A stretch of 16,344 nucleotides of DNA from Ktedonobacterales bacterium (GTDB lineage: Bacteria > Chloroflexota > Ktedonobacteria > Ktedonobacterales > JADMIN01), in the NCBI GenBank assembly GCA_025450405.1, contig JANWHL010000114.1, forward strand, positions 1 to 16,344, written 5' to 3'. The translations under genes were made by a program, and so were the position numbers. The notes below the pieces were generated by a model. The model was given only the letters and a program-made list of their open reading frames with translations. It searched no databases and was not told where the DNA came from. This document shows, piece after piece, positions 14,683 through 16,344 of the stretch. Position 1 is the stretch's first letter. Each line of letters opens with the position of its first letter.

Positions 14683-14713
14683 GGCGAGGATGCGGGATCG
14701 GAGTTCCGCGTGG
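14683..14713 (+). repeat. Imperfect repeat, copy 1
   Basis: Begins GGCGAGGATGCGG and contains AGTTCC; about four fifths of its bases match the copy at 14785-14815, 102 bases away. It may belong to a dispersed repeat family of this genome, which one window cannot show. Confidence 0.6.
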
Positions 14714-14784
14714 AAGTGCCATGGCGGCGGGCCGCCAACGAGACGCGTGAAAATGGGCGCGACCACGGGCGAGCGGAGTGGTGG

Positions 14785-14815
14785 GGCGAGGATGCGGAAT
14801 TGAAGTTCCACGGGT
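14785..14815 (+). repeat. Imperfect repeat, copy 2
   Basis: Shares GGCGAGGATGCGG and AGTTCC with copy 1, with scattered G/A and C/T differences, the pattern of an old duplication or two members of a dispersed family. Confidence 0.6.
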
Positions 14816-15154
14816 AATCCTGAGCGTCCAGGACCGCGCGCGGGCCGGGGTATTTTCGCGGGAATCCTGGGCTTCGAGAGTGTTGCGGGGCCGTGGGCAA
14901 CGGGGGGTGAAGGGCCAGCGCCAGCGCGGGCCACTGGTCTGGTGAGTATGGTTGACGGACCCTGGCCGGCCGCGGAGGGTGCGCGTGCGTGCCCACGGTC
15001 GGCTTGGCGCGGGCACGGATTATGCCGATCAGCCCACCGCCACCGCGGGAGTGCGGGCAAGCCTGACGGCCCGATCGCGGAAGGGTCCGCGGCAGCCCAT
15101 CCCCATGGCGATGCGGGTAAGCGTGAGACCAGGCGAACGAGGAGGACACGGAGC

Positions 15155-15400
15155 ATGGGTATGCTACGGGTGATGTCCCGCCGCGGCGATGATCACGTCG
15201 TGTGGGACGTGCGGCAGGTCGAAGTCGGCGATCCGGAGGCGCTGGCGGCGGTCCGCGAGGCGGAGCGCATCTTCAGCGAGCAGCGGGCGCGCGGCGCCAC
15301 GGCCTGTAAGGTCGAGAAGAACGGCGCTCCGGTGCGCGTCGATCAGATTGAACCAACCGCCGAGCAAATCGTGATGATTCCGCGGGTGGTAGGGGGCTAG
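15155..15400 (+). CDS. Small conserved-looking hypothetical protein (81 aa)
   Basis: An 81-residue soluble protein. It has a strand-rich start (LRVMSRRGDDHVVWDV), a helix (PEALAAVREAERIFSEQRARG, about 27-47), a strand ATACKVEKNG, and an ending of the form P-x-A-E-Q-I-V-M-I-P-R-V-V-G-G. A W-D turn, a helix, a short sheet and a VxGG tail look like a compact alpha/beta fold and not a chance frame. I cannot name the family with certainty. GAGGAGG lies nine bases before the ATG, one of the stronger ribosome sites here; the ATG at 15161 is an alternative. The stop is five bases before the next gene, so the two are translated from one message and probably act together. Confidence 0.75.
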   Translation: MGMLRVMSRRGDDHVVWDVRQVEVGDPEALAAVREAERIFSEQRARGATACKVEKNGAPVRVDQIEPTAEQIVMIPRVVGG

Positions 15401-15405
15401 GACGC

Positions 15406-15855
15406 ATGTGGGAGTCGCTGATGCTCCTCGTTGGCATCTGGCTCCTGTTCCTGCTCCTGGCCGTCTATTACCTCTCTCAGGTGCCGATCCCCGGTCTCGG
15501 CCGGTGGCGCGACACCGTGGGTGAGCACCTCTCGGCGGAGGGAAGGGCTCGGGCCATGCTGCGCGAGGTACTCTCCGAGGGGGAGTACCAGCAGCTGTTG
15601 AAGTATGGCTACCTGGAGGTCGGCAGTCCAAGCATCGAGCAGCGCGTGTACCGCATCCCTGGGGCTGGAGGGTTGGTGCGGGTGTACGACCGCGGGACGG
15701 CGGTGATGGAGCTTTGCCTGCAACCGGCGGAGCCCCTGCCCGACGGCGACGTGGTCGTGCTCCACAAGCTGATGATCGAAGGGAATGAGCAAGAGTACCT
15801 GGCGAAGGCCAACCACTTCGCGCCGGGCATCATCTCGCTCCGCTGCCATTTCTAA
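15406..15855 (+). CDS. Small membrane-anchored hypothetical protein (149 aa)
   Basis: A 149-residue protein with one N-terminal membrane helix (about 5-23) followed by a soluble domain. The soluble part contains LSEGEYQQLLKYGYLEV (56-72), SIEQRVYRIPGAGGLVRVYDRG (76-97), ELCLQPAEPLPDGDVVVLHKLMIEGNEQEYL and a final NHF segment. The mix of alternating strands and charged helices is that of a real folded domain, but I do not recognise a function. Few basic residues precede the helix and SQVPIPGLGRWR follows it, so the domain is probably cytoplasmic, though topology is uncertain. It follows the 81-residue gene by five bases; TAGGA lies just before the start. It ends before a non-coding stretch with a large hairpin. 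Confidence 0.8.
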   Translation: MWESLMLLVGIWLLFLLLAVYYLSQVPIPGLGRWRDTVGEHLSAEGRARAMLREVLSEGEYQQLLKYGYLEVGSPSIEQRVYRIPGAGGLVRVYDRGTAVMELCLQPAEPLPDGDVVVLHKLMIEGNEQEYLAKANHFAPGIISLRCHF

Positions 15856-15983
15856 GACCGCGTGCGGAGGTCATGACGGCCGTCCGACGTTCTTCATTGG
15901 ATGTTGATGCCGCCGCGATGACGCCACGGGCCCGGCGAGCGCCACCAGACGCTCGCGGGGCGCGCGACGTCACCCAAGCACAG

Positions 15984-16027
15984 CGCCGGCCGGCGCGGGG
16001 GTCCGCGATGCCCCACGCCGGCCGGCG
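15984..16027. terminator. Large hairpin between convergent genes, terminator-like
   Basis: CGCCGGCCGGCG occurs at 15984-15995 and again at 16016-16027; inside it GGGG can pair with CCCC, so up to 16 base pairs close a loop of about 10 bases. It sits between the small-protein operon ending at 15855 and the convergent gene ending at 16063, a natural place for a two-way terminator. There is no T-run on either side. Each arm is itself a palindrome, so the DNA could also be a protein-binding or repeat site. Confidence 0.4.
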
Positions 16028-16062
16028 TTCGTCGTGTCCGCGTGGGGCACACTCGTGTAGGG

Positions 16063-16344
16063 TTACGCGCAGGGCGGGTTGGCGGAGCCAGACGAGCTTT
16101 GAGAGAACGCAAGGACCTTGCCCTGGCCGATGTGTCCCCCAAATGTCTCGGTGAACGAAAAGTACATATTGCCCTTGTCGTCCGTACTTGGTGGGGGACC
16201 ATTGGGAGCATTGAGATACGTCCCGCCATCGCAGCCCGTGATGAGAAGATTAACGGCCGTGTTTGGCGTTGTGTGAATGTTTACCGTCATCGTCCCGGTG
16301 TTGCGCCACGGATTGGGCGACCAGGTCACGCTGATGTTGCCACC
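16063..16344 (-). CDS. C-terminal part of an exported Ig-like domain protein (5' end beyond window)
   Basis: The last 93 residues of a gene entering from the right edge; the frame is open to the edge, beginning GGNISVTWSPNPW. The composition is Thr/Ser/Gly/Asn-rich, with few charged residues and alternating strands (MTVNIHT, AVNLLITGCDGG, GNMYFSFTETFGG, KVLAFSQ), and two Cys, one near the end. This is typical of a secreted beta-sandwich domain. The stretch DDKGNMYFSFTE parallels DALGNYVWTWAPN in the tail of the gene ending at 3318, so both may carry the same kind of exported domain. The N-terminal domains and any signal or anchor are not visible. The TAA stop is at 16063-16065, about 36 bases from the hairpin. 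Confidence 0.7.
   Translation of the reverse strand, partial: GGNISVTWSPNPWRNTGTMTVNIHTTPNTAVNLLITGCDGGTYLNAPNGPPPSTDDKGNMYFSFTETFGGHIGQGKVLAFSQSSSGSANPPCA

Larger units (their letters stand above)
14604..15154. other. Non-coding region with imperfect repeats
   Basis: A 551-base gap. No reading frame looks like a protein; those present are Arg/Gly-rich chance frames. It contains a pair of related 31-base segments (14683-14713 and 14785-14815), a small hairpin TCCTG-AGCGTC-CAGGA at 14818-14833, and GTTGC...GCAAC near 14882-14901. No intrinsic terminator with a T-run follows the histidine kinase, and I found no convincing promoter for the operon at 15155. Confidence 0.65.

Noticed and set aside
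14592..15156. Minus-strand frames opposite the non-coding region before 15155
   Set aside because: Arg/Pro/Ala-rich frames with no motif or ribosome site; their apparent internal similarity comes from the DNA repeat pair at 14683 and 14785.

Overview
The window is GC-rich DNA with dense coding on both strands, short gaps, Shine-Dalgarno sites of the GGAGG type and a few recognisable -35/-10 promoters. The gene content (Ser/Thr kinases joined to FHA domains and zinc ribbons, a multi-GAF histidine kinase, S9 peptidase, DUF4397/sortase remnants, exported Ig-like tails) fits a member of the Chloroflexota best. That placement is inferred from gene content only; there is no rRNA or other marker in the window.

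Layout. 1-1285 (-) is the N-terminal propeller of an S9 peptidase that runs off the left edge. Divergent from it, 1513-3318 (+) encodes a membrane-anchored protein with three PH-like modules and an exported Ig-like tail. 3297-4232 holds a decayed DUF4397/sortase pair arranged head to head, the sortase interrupted by an in-frame TAG. 4229-4915 (-) is a SUKH/SMI1-like protein. 5260-6006 (-) is the most notable gene: a deiodinase/peroxiredoxin-like protein read through an in-frame TGA exactly at the catalytic position (T-U-P-Y-C), with a SECIS-like hairpin just downstream. It is most likely a selenoprotein that ordinary gene callers would split in two. 6177-6914 (+) is a YfcE-type metallophosphoesterase and 6921-7349 (-) an ACT-domain protein.

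7528-11772 (-) is a signalling cluster transcribed from a good promoter at 11815-11844: a Ser/Thr kinase with a C-terminal FHA domain, then a membrane-anchored FHA protein with a 300-residue Gly/Gln/Trp-rich linker, then, after a 276-base gap, a Ser/Thr kinase with three zinc ribbons. Divergent from it, after a long leader with its own promoter and a possible structured RNA, is a GAF-GAF-PAS histidine kinase (12426-14603) with a cysteine cluster in the PAS region. A repeat-bearing non-coding stretch (14604-15154) leads to a two-gene operon of small proteins (15155-15855). A large palindromic hairpin separates it from the 3' end of a convergent gene for an exported protein that runs off the right edge.

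Together the right two thirds look like a phospho-signalling neighbourhood: kinases, phosphothreonine-reading FHA domains and a sensor kinase. The left third is a mix of exported and redox functions, with signs of local rearrangement and gene decay at 3297-4232. No tRNA, rRNA, CRISPR array or insertion sequence was seen.
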